Below, in pieces: positions 1-7,687 of a stretch of 64,000 nucleotides of DNA. Made by a program: the position numbers and the translations under genes. Origin of the DNA: Rheinheimera faecalis. Its GTDB lineage: Bacteria > Pseudomonadota > Gammaproteobacteria > Enterobacterales > Alteromonadaceae. The notes below the pieces were generated by a model. It saw only the letters and a program-made list of their open reading frames with translations. It ran no database searches and was not told where the DNA came from. The stretch spans positions 62,001 to 126,000 of the forward strand of contig NZ_JAJOYT010000001.1 of the NCBI RefSeq assembly GCF_021290965.1, in the 5' to 3' direction. Position 1 is the stretch's first letter; each line of letters starts with the position of its first letter.

Positions 1-14
1 GAACAGGAAAATAT

Positions 15-1049
15 ATGTCCGTTGATGTGTTGCATCTGGCAATAAATTTTATCGAAAGTACTGAAAGTGAGCAGTTGCAGGCGCAATTTCGTCAGGAGTT
101 GGTGCCGGTTTCCCAATCTGTAGCGCATTTAATTGAACAATTGCACCTGGCCTACAACGGCAAACCTGCCAAAGGTTATGCCACCTTTTCTGATGATTTA
201 CAGGACAGAATGGCGCTGCCTTTAGCGCAGTGGCAAGCGCAGGAGCGCAGCTTTTTACAACTGGCAGAACAAGCCACTAGCCAGCTTGTGGTGCAGCTGG
301 TGCAGCATCAAATTCAGGAAACCGGCTATTTTATGTTGTGCCACTATCGTTATCTGGCTACGGAGTATGTACTGGTGACTTTATTAGGCAGCAAAGATCA
401 CTTCAGTGTGACGCCGGAGTTATTACTTTCCACCGATCAGCACCTGGACATAGCTCGGATGCAACTGGCAGCCCGTATCGATTTAACCGAATACCAAACC
501 AGCCCGGAGCAAAACAAATACATTTCCTTTATCCGTGGCCGGGCAGGGCGTAAAGTCGCCGACTTTTTCCTCGACTTCTTAGGCTGTGCTGAAGGCATGG
601 TCGCCAAAGAGCAAAGCAAAGTGGTGCTGGCTTCTGTCGAAGAGTATTTGTCGGCCTCTGATTACGATGCCAGCGAAAAGTCGGCAGTGCGTAAACAAGT
701 CTATGAATACTGTGAAGAGCAAACTAAACAAGGTTTGGATGTGCATTTGCAGGAATTGTCGGCCACCATCGACAGCAGCGATGCCCGTGCTTTTACCGAT
801 TACTGTGCAGAGCAAAATATCGAAGTGCCAGAGCAGTTCCCTGTGGATGTCAAAGAGTTAAAAACGCTGGTGAAGTTCTCAGGCGCTGGTGGTGGTGTCA
901 GTATCAGCTTTGAACAAAAGCATTTAGGCGAACGCATCCGCTACGATATGGACAAAGATTTGCTGATTATTCAGGGCGTGCCGCCGAACTTAAAAGATCA
1001 GCTGCAACGTTTCTTAAAAGGTTTTTCCAGCTTTGATAACAAAGGCTAA
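15..1049 (+). CDS. yejK: Nucleoid-associated protein YejK (NdpA)
   Basis: A 344-residue cytoplasmic protein that matches the 37-kDa nucleoid-associated protein family (E. coli YejK is about 335 aa). The N-terminal half is rich in Gln and hydrophobic residues, and the C-terminal part contains the conserved stretch VDVKELKTLVKFSGAGGGVS near residues 276-295. There is no signal peptide or membrane segment. The family associates with bulk chromosomal DNA, and its precise role is not settled. The ATG at 15 follows an AGGAAA ribosome-binding site at 5-10, so the gene appears complete even though it sits at the window edge. It converges on the minus-strand dapE operon. A short GC hairpin (1052-1068) lies just past the stop but lacks a T-run. 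Confidence 0.9.
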   Translation: MSVDVLHLAINFIESTESEQLQAQFRQELVPVSQSVAHLIEQLHLAYNGKPAKGYATFSDDLQDRMALPLAQWQAQERSFLQLAEQATSQLVVQLVQHQIQETGYFMLCHYRYLATEYVLVTLLGSKDHFSVTPELLLSTDQHLDIARMQLAARIDLTEYQTSPEQNKYISFIRGRAGRKVADFFLDFLGCAEGMVAKEQSKVVLASVEEYLSASDYDASEKSAVRKQVYEYCEEQTKQGLDVHLQELSATIDSSDARAFTDYCAEQNIEVPEQFPVDVKELKTLVKFSGAGGGVSISFEQKHLGERIRYDMDKDLLIIQGVPPNLKDQLQRFLKGFSSFDNKG

Positions 1050-1080
1050 AACGCTGCGGAGCACAGCGAATCACTAAACC

Positions 1081-1344
1081 TTAATCACCGCTACTGCCAC
1101 CGCCATCAGATCCGCCGTCTGATGAACTGTGGTGGTGGTCGGTATCCACTTGTTTAATCCGGCTGCCATCCGTGCCGCTACCCGCCACTATAGTTCCGGT
1201 AACACCACCTTCAGCGGTTTTTTTCTGTCCTACTTCTCTTTTAGGCTTTTCCTGCAGACGCTTTTTGTTACGGCGCATCAGCCACAGATTAGCCAGTACA
1301 AGACCAGCAATAATAAGAAGCGTCCACCAGAGGGTAACTGTCAT
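1081..1344 (-). CDS. Small single-pass membrane protein with His/Ser/Gly-rich tail
   Basis: An 87-residue hypothetical protein. One membrane segment (about residues 5-23) is followed by a basic stretch (RRNKKRLQEKPKRE) and a low-complexity C-terminus with HHHSSS and repeated SDGG/GGGSS motifs. By the positive-inside rule the basic part should be cytoplasmic, which would put the His/Gly/Ser tail inside the cell. It is the last gene of the minus-strand operon and lies 3 bp after the VanY-type peptidase gene. I do not recognise a family. The His cluster could bind metal, but that is only a guess from composition. The tight spacing supports it being a real gene. Confidence 0.6.
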   Translation of the reverse strand: MTVTLWWTLLIIAGLVLANLWLMRRNKKRLQEKPKREVGQKKTAEGGVTGTIVAGSGTDGSRIKQVDTDHHHSSSDGGSDGGGSSGD

Positions 1345-1347
1345 TTT

Positions 1348-2022
1348 TTAGTCCTTACAAATGTTGCAAACATAACGCTGATAAATCAGTGGTATATGTT
1401 CAAGCAGCAGGGGTTTATCCGGTAATTCACTTTGAGTGATGGCATCAGCCAGCATAGTCTCGTCAAAGGCGTTTAAATAGTCTTCTGCCAAAGGACGGTA
1501 ACTTAAATGCCAGGCTTCTTTTGCCACGCCACCCTGATCGCGTTGATAAGGCCGGAAAAAGCCAAAGCCTGATGCATGCTGATGCAGCCATTGATCCAAA
1601 GCGTAAAAAGGCCCGCCTAGTTGATACTCTGCATCCAGTAACTGCACCTGATAATCTGCTGCTACAGGGGCTTTGTCAAAGACATCCAGATCCGTGCCCC
1701 AATGATGGCGGCTGGCACCTGGCAAAGCAGAATAGAGTAATATCGCTTCAATTTTAGCAAAGCCATCTAACTGACTTATATCAACTTGCTGTTGCGCCTT
1801 GTTATAGACAGGACGCTGGCCTGTGTACTTCGCTGTCCAAATCCGTGCCTGCTGAGCAAAAGAACGATACGACGAGACAAGGGCCAATTCGATACCATCG
1901 GCAGCAGCGGCCTGTTGCATCTGCTGATAAGCAGCTTTGACGTCCGGCAATAAACGATGCCGCTGCTCCAGTTCAACCAGAGCAGTTTCATCAAAACCTG
2001 TCAGAAGCTTGGCGACACTCAT
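1348..2022 (-). CDS. VanY-type D-alanyl-D-alanine carboxypeptidase (M15B)
   Basis: A 224-residue metallopeptidase of the M15 family, expected to remove the terminal D-Ala from peptidoglycan stem peptides. Visible motifs are SSYRSF at 50-55, the zinc motif S-x-H-x-x-G-x-x-x-D at 104-113 (H106 and D113 as ligands), and EAWHLSY at 169-175 (E169 catalytic, H172 as third ligand). All expected zinc and catalytic residues are present. I see no clear N-terminal signal peptide, which is odd for an enzyme acting on the wall, so it may work on cytoplasmic muropeptides or be exported another way. Its start overlaps the dapE stop (ATGA type), so the two are probably translationally coupled. Confidence 0.85.
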   Translation of the reverse strand: MSVAKLLTGFDETALVELEQRHRLLPDVKAAYQQMQQAAAADGIELALVSSYRSFAQQARIWTAKYTGQRPVYNKAQQQVDISQLDGFAKIEAILLYSALPGASRHHWGTDLDVFDKAPVAADYQVQLLDAEYQLGGPFYALDQWLHQHASGFGFFRPYQRDQGGVAKEAWHLSYRPLAEDYLNAFDETMLADAITQSELPDKPLLLEHIPLIYQRYVCNICKD

Positions 2023-3152
2023 TTTGCGACCAGTTGCTGCAATATATGTTGATACATATCAGCTAGAGGCTCTAAATCGGCCACTGCCACACATTCGTTA
2101 ATTTTATGAATGGTGCCATTACAAGGTCCTAATTCCAGCACCTGAGCACCTGTAGGTGCAATAAAACGACCATCTGATGTACCACCAGTCGTCTCCAGTG
2201 ATGGCGCATAACCTTTGACTTGTTGCACTGCATGCACAGCAGCTGCCACCAGTTCACCACTGTCGGTTAGAAACGGCAGACCATTGAGGATCCAGTCGAT
2301 GCTGTAGTTCAGTCCATGTTTTTCTAAAATCGCCAGTACCCGTTGTTGCAATTGTTCAGCTGTGACTTCAGTGCTGTAACGGAAGTTAAAGGTTAGCTGC
2401 ACATCACCTGGCACCACATTGGTGGCGCCAGTACCTGCATGAATATTCGAAATCTGAAAACTGGTGGCAGGGAAAAACGCATTGCCCTGATCCCAGACCG
2501 TTTGGGCTAATTCGGCTAACGCAGGAGCTGCTTTGTGAATAGGATTATCCACCAGATGTGGGTAAGCCACATGACCCTGAACCCCTTTGACGGTCAGATA
2601 ACCTGTTAAAGAACCACGACGGCCATTTTTAATCACATCACCGAGACTTTTAGTGCTGGATGGTTCACCCACTAAACACCATTTGATTTTTTCCTGACGG
2701 CTTTCCAGTACTTCAATGACTCGTTTGGTGCCATTAATAAAAGGGCCTTCCTCATCGCTGGTAATTAAAAAGGCAATGTCGCCTGTAAGTGTTGGATTGG
2801 TCGCTAAAAAGCGCTCTGTTGCCACCACCATAGCCGCCAGACTGCCTTTCATATCCGCAGTACCGCGGCCGTAGAGCATGCCATCACGAATTTCTGGCTC
2901 AAAAGGTGGGCTGGTCCATTGATCCAGCGGGCCTGTTGGCACCACATCGGTATGACCTGCGAAACAAAACAAGGGTTTACCCTGACCTCTGCGAGCCCAT
3001 AAATTTAAGGTGTCTTCAAAAAACATCGACTCGATAGTAAAACCCAAAGCCTCGAGACGTTTTGCCATCAGTTGCTGACAACCGGCGTCTTCAGGCGTCA
3101 CCGACTGGCGGCTGATTAAATCTTTGGTCAGGTCAAGTACGGCTGTGCTCAT
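2019..3152 (-). CDS. dapE: Succinyl-diaminopimelate desuccinylase DapE
   Basis: A 377-residue enzyme that hydrolyses N-succinyl-L,L-diaminopimelate to L,L-DAP and succinate in the lysine and peptidoglycan pathway. Motifs of the di-zinc M20 fold are intact: GHTDVVPTG (H67, D69), [10 protein letters not shown] (D100 as bridging ligand), TSDEEGP (E134 general base, E135 ligand) and TSDGRF near the C-terminus. The length equals that of E. coli DapE (375 aa). The ATG overlaps the end of the upstream yffB gene by 4 bp, the same yffB-dapE pairing known from enterobacteria. Downstream it overlaps the VanY-type peptidase gene, so DAP synthesis and wall trimming are co-transcribed. Confidence 0.97.
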   Translation of the reverse strand: MSTAVLDLTKDLISRQSVTPEDAGCQQLMAKRLEALGFTIESMFFEDTLNLWARRGQGKPLFCFAGHTDVVPTGPLDQWTSPPFEPEIRDGMLYGRGTADMKGSLAAMVVATERFLATNPTLTGDIAFLITSDEEGPFINGTKRVIEVLESRQEKIKWCLVGEPSSTKSLGDVIKNGRRGSLTGYLTVKGVQGHVAYPHLVDNPIHKAAPALAELAQTVWDQGNAFFPATSFQISNIHAGTGATNVVPGDVQLTFNFRYSTEVTAEQLQQRVLAILEKHGLNYSIDWILNGLPFLTDSGELVAAAVHAVQQVKGYAPSLETTGGTSDGRFIAPTGAQVLELGPCNGTIHKINECVAVADLEPLADMYQHILQQLVAK

Positions 3153-3502
3153 GCGGAAAGTCCAAATAATGTCTGATACTGTTGTTCTGAAAAACCAAGA
3201 TAAAACTTACCATTGTGCTCAAGCACGGGTCTTTTGATCATCGCAGGTTGCGCCAGCATCAACTGTACTGCTTTGTCTGCATTCATGTCTTGTTTGTCTG
3301 CATCCGGCAAAGCTCTGTAGGTGGTGCCTTTGGTATTGAGCAATTCTTGCCAGCTAAGTTGCTGCATAAATTCTGCTAAGAGTTCTGCAGTGATGCCGTC
3401 CTGACGGTAATCAATATACTGATGGGGCAGTTGCTGTTGTTCCAGGTATTTGCGGGCTTTTTTTATCGTGTCACAATTTTTAATGCCATAAATGCGGGTC
3501 AT
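3149..3502 (-). CDS. yffB: ArsC/Spx-family protein YffB
   Basis: A 117-residue thioredoxin-fold protein of the ArsC/Spx superfamily. The N-terminus [20 protein letters not shown] carries the single redox Cys at position 10 in the ArsC-type C-D-T-x-x-K context. The C-terminal part has the family K-R-P-V motif (around residues 90-93) before the Spx-like tail. E. coli YffB is about 118 aa and lies directly upstream of dapE, as here. It is not a genuine arsenate reductase by context, because no ars genes are nearby. Its physiological substrate is unknown, with a glutathione-dependent thiol reductase the usual proposal. The stop overlaps the dapE start by 4 bp. Confidence 0.9.
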   Translation of the reverse strand: MTRIYGIKNCDTIKKARKYLEQQQLPHQYIDYRQDGITAELLAEFMQQLSWQELLNTKGTTYRALPDADKQDMNADKAVQLMLAQPAMIKRPVLEHNGKFYLGFSEQQYQTLFGLSA

Positions 3503-3513
3503 AAAGCTGGATC

Positions 3514-4041
3514 CTAAGCGCTAACCAATTGAATAGCCAACAAGTCATCCTGTAGCGCCTGATGATAACCTGTACGGCAATGAATACTATGAATTTTAGG
3601 GTGAGGGACTATACGTAAAAACAAGCCAAAATTCTGACCCGGCTGACTCAGCTGCGCTTTATCATAATGCAGCAAGGCTTGTCCTGCCTGCACATTGGCT
3701 TGCTCACTCACCAGCCAGTGAAACCCCAGCCCATGTTTATCCTGGCAATATAGCGGAAAGTCCAGCGCCAGCTTTAGTCCACTCGGATGAGCAAACTGAA
3801 TATGCTGACCTGTCTGATTTTTCCGGCTAAACAAACCGCTGAAAGGGCTGTATAAGGTTGTTCCCCGTAATTCAAGCCAGAGCCCGTCGCCCTGTAAACC
3901 ACAAACCATAAGTGCATCACTGCTGGCCATACGTTGATGACTAAATGCGTCAACCGGACTTCTGATCCTCAATTTTAATTGTGGATCGAGGCTGGTGTGC
4001 CAGTGCAACAGACTAAAAGGGCTGAACATGAGCAAAAACAT
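3514..4041 (-). CDS. EIIA-Glc-like domain protein lacking the phospho-histidine
   Basis: A 175-residue protein whose middle reads like a PTS glucose-type EIIA domain: SPVDA at 28-32, GDGLWLEL at 51-58, YSPFSG at 64-69, PSGLKLALDFP at 86-96 and VQAGQALLHYD at 117-127. Aligned by eye to E. coli Crr, the phosphorylated histidine (H90 of Crr) falls on Asp94. The supporting histidine (H75) falls on Gln79, with a histidine one residue later. It therefore should not carry phosphate in the normal way and may be a regulatory or structural relative. It heads the minus-strand operon, 11 bp before yffB, and no PTS genes are near. The family call is by pattern recognition only. A start at Met6 is also possible. 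Confidence 0.6.
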   Translation of the reverse strand: MFLLMFSPFSLLHWHTSLDPQLKLRIRSPVDAFSHQRMASSDALMVCGLQGDGLWLELRGTTLYSPFSGLFSRKNQTGQHIQFAHPSGLKLALDFPLYCQDKHGLGFHWLVSEQANVQAGQALLHYDKAQLSQPGQNFGLFLRIVPHPKIHSIHCRTGYHQALQDDLLAIQLVSA

Positions 4042-4650
4042 TTAAAGGGGCGTTGTCGGATAGTAACGAAAAAAACAGAATTTGGCGAAGATTTCCTACA
4101 CTGTGTTGTTTCAGGATGTTTACAGCTATTTGTTCAGGCTATAGAACTTATGCAGAGCAGGGCAGTCGAACGAAATAGTATATTTTTCTGGTTTGAATAT
4201 AAAAATGTCATGAAAAGCTGATAAGTCGGGGTCAGTTTTAATGACAAAACGATGAAAGCCTTATGCTTTCTTTGTTAGGGTTGTCCACAGATTCTGTGGA
4301 TAACTTTGTGTGTTGTTATGTTTAACTGGCTTAACTTATTGAATTTGTTTGTTAAATACTAATGGCACAAAATTTGTTTAGTTTGCCCTTTCGCAAATAG
4401 TTATGCAAAGGCAGGAAACTGACAGTTTTCGTCTTCAATCTGAAACTTTTTGCGTAAAACTTTTGGGCCCTTCGTGTTTTAAATATGTTACTGATTTAGG
4501 TGTTTTTTACAGGCGTTACAGAATATTTTCTGACATGGATGATTTTACCTTTAGTTTCTGTCAAAGCTGGACGATAGTAAATGCAGGGGGTAGACTCCGC
4601 ACCAACGACTTTGTGGTACATAACACCGATCATCAATAGGAGTTCCTGCA
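4042..4650. other. Gene-free 609-bp region between the dapE operon and yfbV
   Basis: No convincing gene. Open frames here (for example 4403-4639) have no ribosome-binding site, odd composition and no recognisable motif. The stretch is AT-rich and must hold the divergent promoters of the EIIA-like/dapE operon and of yfbV. It contains the DnaA-box-like inverted repeat at 4280-4304 and a weak sigma-54-like match at 4363-4378. Its length leaves room for a small RNA, but I see no terminator hairpin that would define one. Confidence 0.6.
4280..4304. promoter_or_regulatory. Inverted pair of DnaA-box-like sequences
   Basis: Two 11-bp arms, gttgtccacag and ctgtggataac, separated by att, form a near-perfect inverted repeat with one mismatch. 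The right arm contains a perfect DnaA box TTATCCACA on the minus strand. The left arm contains TTGTCCACA, one base off. The site lies 346 bp upstream of yfbV and 239 bp upstream of the start of the EIIA-like gene. It could be a DnaA regulatory site or simply a palindromic operator. A replication origin is unlikely because only these two boxes are seen and no origin genes flank it. Confidence 0.5.
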
Positions 4651-5094
4651 ATGTCAGCTATGTTTTCGACACTCAAAGCGGGACTGCAGTACAGCCGTGA
4701 CTGGCCTGTGGAACCTCAATTAAATTCAGTTTTTCCGGAAAACAAAGTTATCCGTATGACTGTGTTTGCACAAAAAACTTTACCTGTAGTGGCTGTAGTA
4801 GGAGCACTGGTGCAGTTTAATCAATTGGGTTCAAGCCAATTGCCTTTGATTTTCACCATGATGGTGTTTATTTTGTCTATGCCGTTTCAGGGCTGGTACT
4901 GGCTGGGAAAAAGAGCTCAGACTGAATTACCGCCTGGGCTGAGTAGCTGGTATGGCGAAATTAAACAGAAAATGCAGGCGCAGGGGCTACAAACCCAAAA
5001 CCCGCAACACAAGTTGCGTTACGCAGATTTAGCATTGCTGCTAAAACAAGCCTTTGGGCAACTCGATAAGACCTTCCTTCGCGACTGGCTCTGA
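4651..5094 (+). CDS. yfbV: UPF0208 membrane protein YfbV
   Basis: A 147-residue inner-membrane protein matching the UPF0208/YfbV family along its whole length. Typical features are the soluble N-terminus with QYSRDWPVEPQLNSVFPENK, two adjacent membrane segments (about residues 45-62 and 65-85), the GWYWLGKRA motif after the second segment, and a conserved Leu-rich tail. In E. coli YfbV has been linked to insulation of the Ter macrodomain of the chromosome, which I recall from the literature and cannot test here. The ATG follows ataggagttcctgca, giving a good AGGAG site. It is monocistronic, with a stem-loop at its stop codon. Confidence 0.88.
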   Translation: MSAMFSTLKAGLQYSRDWPVEPQLNSVFPENKVIRMTVFAQKTLPVVAVVGALVQFNQLGSSQLPLIFTMMVFILSMPFQGWYWLGKRAQTELPPGLSSWYGEIKQKMQAQGLQTQNPQHKLRYADLALLLKQAFGQLDKTFLRDWL

Positions 5095-5101
5095 GCCAGT
5101 C
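5083..5101 (+). terminator. Stem-loop at the end of yfbV
   Basis: GACTGGCT-CTG-AGCCAGTC forms an 8-bp perfect stem with a 3-nt loop that overlaps the yfbV stop codon. It is followed by a T-rich stretch (gtctgctttattttt). This is a plausible but not textbook intrinsic terminator, because the T-run starts several bases after the stem. Confidence 0.5.
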
Positions 5102-5108
5102 GTCTGCT

Positions 5109-5729
5109 TTATTTTTCGGACAAGTAAATCCGCTGATAAAAAGTGTACACCCACTCTGGTTTGTAAATAACCAATAATGTCATGGCCATGCCATTGAGTA
5201 AGGCTTCAGGTAAAGCGGCCAGCGGAATAAAAATCAGATAGCCCTCGTACAACTGATGTGAGCTGTATTGATCAGCCTGAAGCCAGGCTTGCAACAGCAT
5301 AAAGACCACCAACCCCAGAGCGCTGTTTAAAAAGGCTCCGACAAAGAGATAGATGAATAATTGCCGCTGCAGATAATGAAAACACAATAAGTAAACGGCG
5401 TAGTTGAGCGCCAGTACCAACCAGCCAAAAACTAAATTCCACAGCAATTGATCAAGAGGCAGGGTGGTCATCAGCCACTGCAGCGCCATCACCAGCACAA
5501 AAAGCAGGCAACTTAGCCTTAAACCAAACAGCAGTACTAAGCTGGTCAATGCCAGAAAATGGATGGATAGAGCGTCCAGCACTGTTGCATCGGTTTGCCA
5601 CAACAAGGCCAGCACGCAGACGCTGGCCCCGGCCACAGGCCAGGGCACAGCTTTTTGCTGCAAATCGCGCCAAAAGTCACGATTGAAGACTAAAGCCGCA
5701 ATTAGCAACAAGCAAAATGCAGCTAACAT
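5109..5729 (-). CDS. Polytopic membrane protein, ECF-permease-like (COG3235-like)
   Basis: A 206-residue integral membrane protein with about six hydrophobic helices. The C-terminal motif FIPLAALPEALLNGMAMTLL and the following Lys-Pro-Glu-Trp resemble the predicted-permease family often annotated as energy-coupling-factor ABC transporter permease (CbiM-like). Unlike CbiM it lacks an obvious N-terminal His metal-binding start. No ATPase or transmembrane T-component is nearby, so transport is uncertain. The gene starts 3 bp after the xthA stop and is probably co-transcribed with it, a pairing I cannot explain functionally. Confidence 0.7.
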   Translation of the reverse strand: MLAAFCLLLIAALVFNRDFWRDLQQKAVPWPVAGASVCVLALLWQTDATVLDALSIHFLALTSLVLLFGLRLSCLLFVLVMALQWLMTTLPLDQLLWNLVFGWLVLALNYAVYLLCFHYLQRQLFIYLFVGAFLNSALGLVVFMLLQAWLQADQYSSHQLYEGYLIFIPLAALPEALLNGMAMTLLVIYKPEWVYTFYQRIYLSEK

Positions 5730-5732
5730 AGC

Positions 5733-6545
5733 TTAGCTCAGATCAAAGCTTGACCAGACTGGTGCATGATCAGAAGGGCGCTCTGATGCACGTAGTTCAT
5801 AATCTACGTCACTTTCTGTGCACAAGGCGGCCAGTGGTGGTGTCGCCATTACTACATCAATGCGCAGGCCTCTGTTGTCATCAAAACCTTTAGAGCGGTA
5901 ATCAAACCAGCTGTATTTTTCTGTGGCTTGTGGGTGTAAAGCACGGAAGGTATCAATTAAGCCCCAACCTTTTAAGGTGGCTAACATTTCACGCTCTTCA
6001 GGTAAAAATGAACATTTGCCTTCTTTTAACCAGCGTTTGGCGTTGGCTTCACCTATGCCAATATCTAAGTCTTCAGGGGAGATATTGATGTCACCAATCA
6101 CAGCCACATAATCGTCCGGGCTGTGGTGGCTGATTAAATACTGTTGCAGGTCAGCATAAAACTTTTGTTTGGCCGGGAATTTGGTTTCGTGGTTACGGTT
6201 TTCACCTTGTGGGAAATAACCGTTTAACAAGGTCAGAGTTTTACCGTTTTCGAGCGCAAAAGTGCCAATCAGCATACGGCGCTGCGCGTCAGGCGCGTCC
6301 GTTGGAAAACCGTATAACATCGACAATGCAGGCTTTTTACTCAGAATGGCTACACCGTAATGGCCTTTTTGACCAAAGTAGTACAAATGGTAACCAAATT
6401 TTTGCATCTCTTCGAGCGGGAATTCATCATCATGAACTTTAATTTCCTGCAAACCGACAAAATCAGGAGAATGTTTAGCCAGCAAAGCTTCGATTTGATG
6501 GGGTCTGGCGCGTAAGCCATTTATATTAAAAGAGATAATTTTCAT
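5733..6545 (-). CDS. xthA: Exodeoxyribonuclease III XthA
   Basis: A 270-residue AP endonuclease and 3'-5' exonuclease for base-excision repair. I chose the ATG at 6545 because the protein then begins [20 protein letters not shown], matching E. coli XthA (268 aa). A longer frame to 6590 adds 15 unlikely residues. Conserved elements are the metal-binding [10 protein letters not shown] (Glu34), [13 protein letters not shown] (Asp and Asn of the active site), [20 protein letters not shown], and SDHAPVW with the catalytic Asp-His pair. No residue of the family signature is missing. The promoter should lie in 6546-6673, shared divergently with the next gene. Confidence 0.97.
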   Translation of the reverse strand: MKIISFNINGLRARPHQIEALLAKHSPDFVGLQEIKVHDDEFPLEEMQKFGYHLYYFGQKGHYGVAILSKKPALSMLYGFPTDAPDAQRRMLIGTFALENGKTLTLLNGYFPQGENRNHETKFPAKQKFYADLQQYLISHHSPDDYVAVIGDINISPEDLDIGIGEANAKRWLKEGKCSFLPEEREMLATLKGWGLIDTFRALHPQATEKYSWFDYRSKGFDDNRGLRIDVVMATPPLAALCTESDVDYELRASERPSDHAPVWSSFDLS

Positions 6546-6673
6546 GGTGATTCTCTGGTCCAAATAAGAGTAAAAGCGTCTGAGCTGCATACTAGCATTT
6601 TGTCGGCCTTGGCGTGAACAGCTGCTTGCTCAGTCCGCCGACAAACTTTAAGCTATGACTTTGTATTGATGAG

Positions 6674-7372
6674 TTGGATGTTGTGAGTTCTGAGTTACCC
6701 GCCTATCAGTTAAAGTTTTCCGCCAAAAGGCGCAGTATTCAACTGAAAATTCAGTCTGGACAGCTATGGGTTTGTGCACCCACAGGCTGCGATCTGCAAT
6801 TTATTCAGCAGCTTATTCAGCAAAAAAAAGACTGGATACACAAACATCTGAGTCAGCAGCAACAACATACGGAAGCTGGCTGGCTGGAACAACGTCAAAT
6901 TCCGTTTTTTGACGATAAATTACAGCTGAAAATAGTGCAGGATTCGGTTAATCAATTTAGCCTGGATGGCGATTGTTTATGGCTGCAGTTGTCGAGCCGT
7001 AACAAAGCACAAAGCCAGCAGAAATGGATAGAAAAGCTGGTCAGTGAGTTTTATCTGCAGCAGGCACAGCTGTGGTTTGAGCAACAAGTGCAGCAAGAGC
7101 AGCAGCGAATGTCGCTTCAAAGCCGTGAAGTGCGGGTTTGTAATTTTAAAGCCAAGTGGGGTAGTTGCGATTCATCCGGTGTGCTGAGTTTTAACTGGCG
7201 TTTACTGATGGCGCCACAGTGGGTGGCTCAGTATGTGGTGGTGCACGAACTGGCGCATCTGGTCTATATGAATCACAGCAAAAGCTTTTGGACTTTAGTT
7301 AGTAAATTTAACAGTGATGCGGCCAAAGCCCGGCTCTGGTTGAAGCAAAACCAACACTGGATGCAGTTGTAG
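6674..7372 (+). CDS. YgjP-like zinc metallopeptidase (DUF45/M48-like)
   Basis: A 232-residue protein of the YgjP/WLM-related family. The signature is HELAHLVYMNHSKSFW, giving HExxH at 191-195 with a third ligand His201. It is preceded by the family motif KWGSCDSSGVLSFNWRL near 161-177. There is no signal peptide, so it should be cytoplasmic. The frame opens with TTG at 6674, with an alternative GTG at 6683. Neither has a strong Shine-Dalgarno sequence, so the exact start is open. Family members are often found next to DNA repair or restriction genes. Here the neighbour is xthA, transcribed divergently, which may be chance. Confidence 0.82.
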   Translation: MDVVSSELPAYQLKFSAKRRSIQLKIQSGQLWVCAPTGCDLQFIQQLIQQKKDWIHKHLSQQQQHTEAGWLEQRQIPFFDDKLQLKIVQDSVNQFSLDGDCLWLQLSSRNKAQSQQKWIEKLVSEFYLQQAQLWFEQQVQQEQQRMSLQSREVRVCNFKAKWGSCDSSGVLSFNWRLLMAPQWVAQYVVVHELAHLVYMNHSKSFWTLVSKFNSDAAKARLWLKQNQHWMQL

Positions 7373-7400
7373 GTTGCAACCTGTGTAATCTTATCCAAAG

Positions 7401-7432
7401 GGTAAAAAAAGAAAGCCGGCTATAAAGCCGGC
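7401..7432 (-). terminator. Terminator-like hairpin read on the minus strand
   Basis: GCCGGC (7415-7420), loop tataaa, GCCGGC (7427-7432). On the minus strand the stem is followed by TTTCTTTTTT, so it works as a terminator only for leftward transcription. No minus-strand gene lies immediately upstream of it (7433-7687). It may stop antisense transcription into the YgjP-like gene, or end an unannotated RNA. A weak bidirectional role is also possible. Confidence 0.5.
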
Positions 7433-7613
7433 AAAGTTTACATCTTGGGAGAATAGAATGGATGATTCACTTAGTCAGACTGCCTGCCTCTGAAAAAATT
7501 CCATTTTATTTTCTTTTTTTTTGATCTGTGCACTTTGCTTTGCATTTTGTCTTGTTCAAACACCAGCACAGGCTTCCCAGTCCACAGTGTTTTCTGTTCT
7601 AATTCGTCACAAC

Positions 7614-7630
7614 TTCAGGTTCAACCTGAA
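7614..7630. promoter_or_regulatory. Perfect palindrome upstream of deoC (candidate operator)
   Basis: TTCAGGTT-C-AACCTGAA is an exact 17-nt palindrome with a single central base, 58 bp upstream of the deoC ATG. This size and position suit a LacI- or GntR-type repressor site. Which regulator binds cannot be told from the window, and no regulator gene is adjacent. Confidence 0.55.
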
Positions 7631-7687
7631 CCGGATCAACAGTAAATTGGCCAGTCAGAGCCGATATTCTCTTTTCAGGACAACAAC

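Larger units (their letters stand above)
7373..7687. other. Intergenic region upstream of deoC
   Basis: No gene of normal size. It holds the minus-strand terminator-like hairpin at 7401-7432, a possible 11-codon open frame at 7458-7493 behind a GGGAGAATA site, a T-rich tract around 7498-7522, and a perfect 17-nt palindrome at 7614-7630 close to deoC. The combination suggests a regulated leader for deoC. The tiny frame shows no amino-acid bias that would make it an obvious attenuator peptide. Confidence 0.5.

Noticed and set aside
1052-1068. CGCTG/CAGCG hairpin after yejK as a terminator
   Set aside because: The stem is only 5 bp with a 7-nt loop and no T-run on either strand.
3979-4221. 80-codon plus-strand frame overlapping the start of the EIIA-like gene
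   Set aside because: No ribosome-binding site, and the first part is antisense to a better-supported gene. The rest lies in AT-rich intergenic sequence with no recognisable motif.
4363-4378. Sigma-54-like promoter TGGCAC-N5-TTGTT
   Set aside because: The invariant GC at -12 is GT, no enhancer-binding site or sigma-54 context is seen, and such a match can occur by chance in AT-rich DNA. Mentioned only as weak.
4403-4639. 78-codon plus-strand frame upstream of yfbV
   Set aside because: Composition is Phe/Cys-rich, as expected from translating AT-rich spacer, and there is no Shine-Dalgarno sequence or family resemblance.
7369-7382. GGTTGCAACC self-complementary sequence after the YgjP-like gene, similar to gttgtaggttgca at 17848-17860
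   Set aside because: A shared 13-nt string in two intergenic places is too short to call a repeat family from this window alone.
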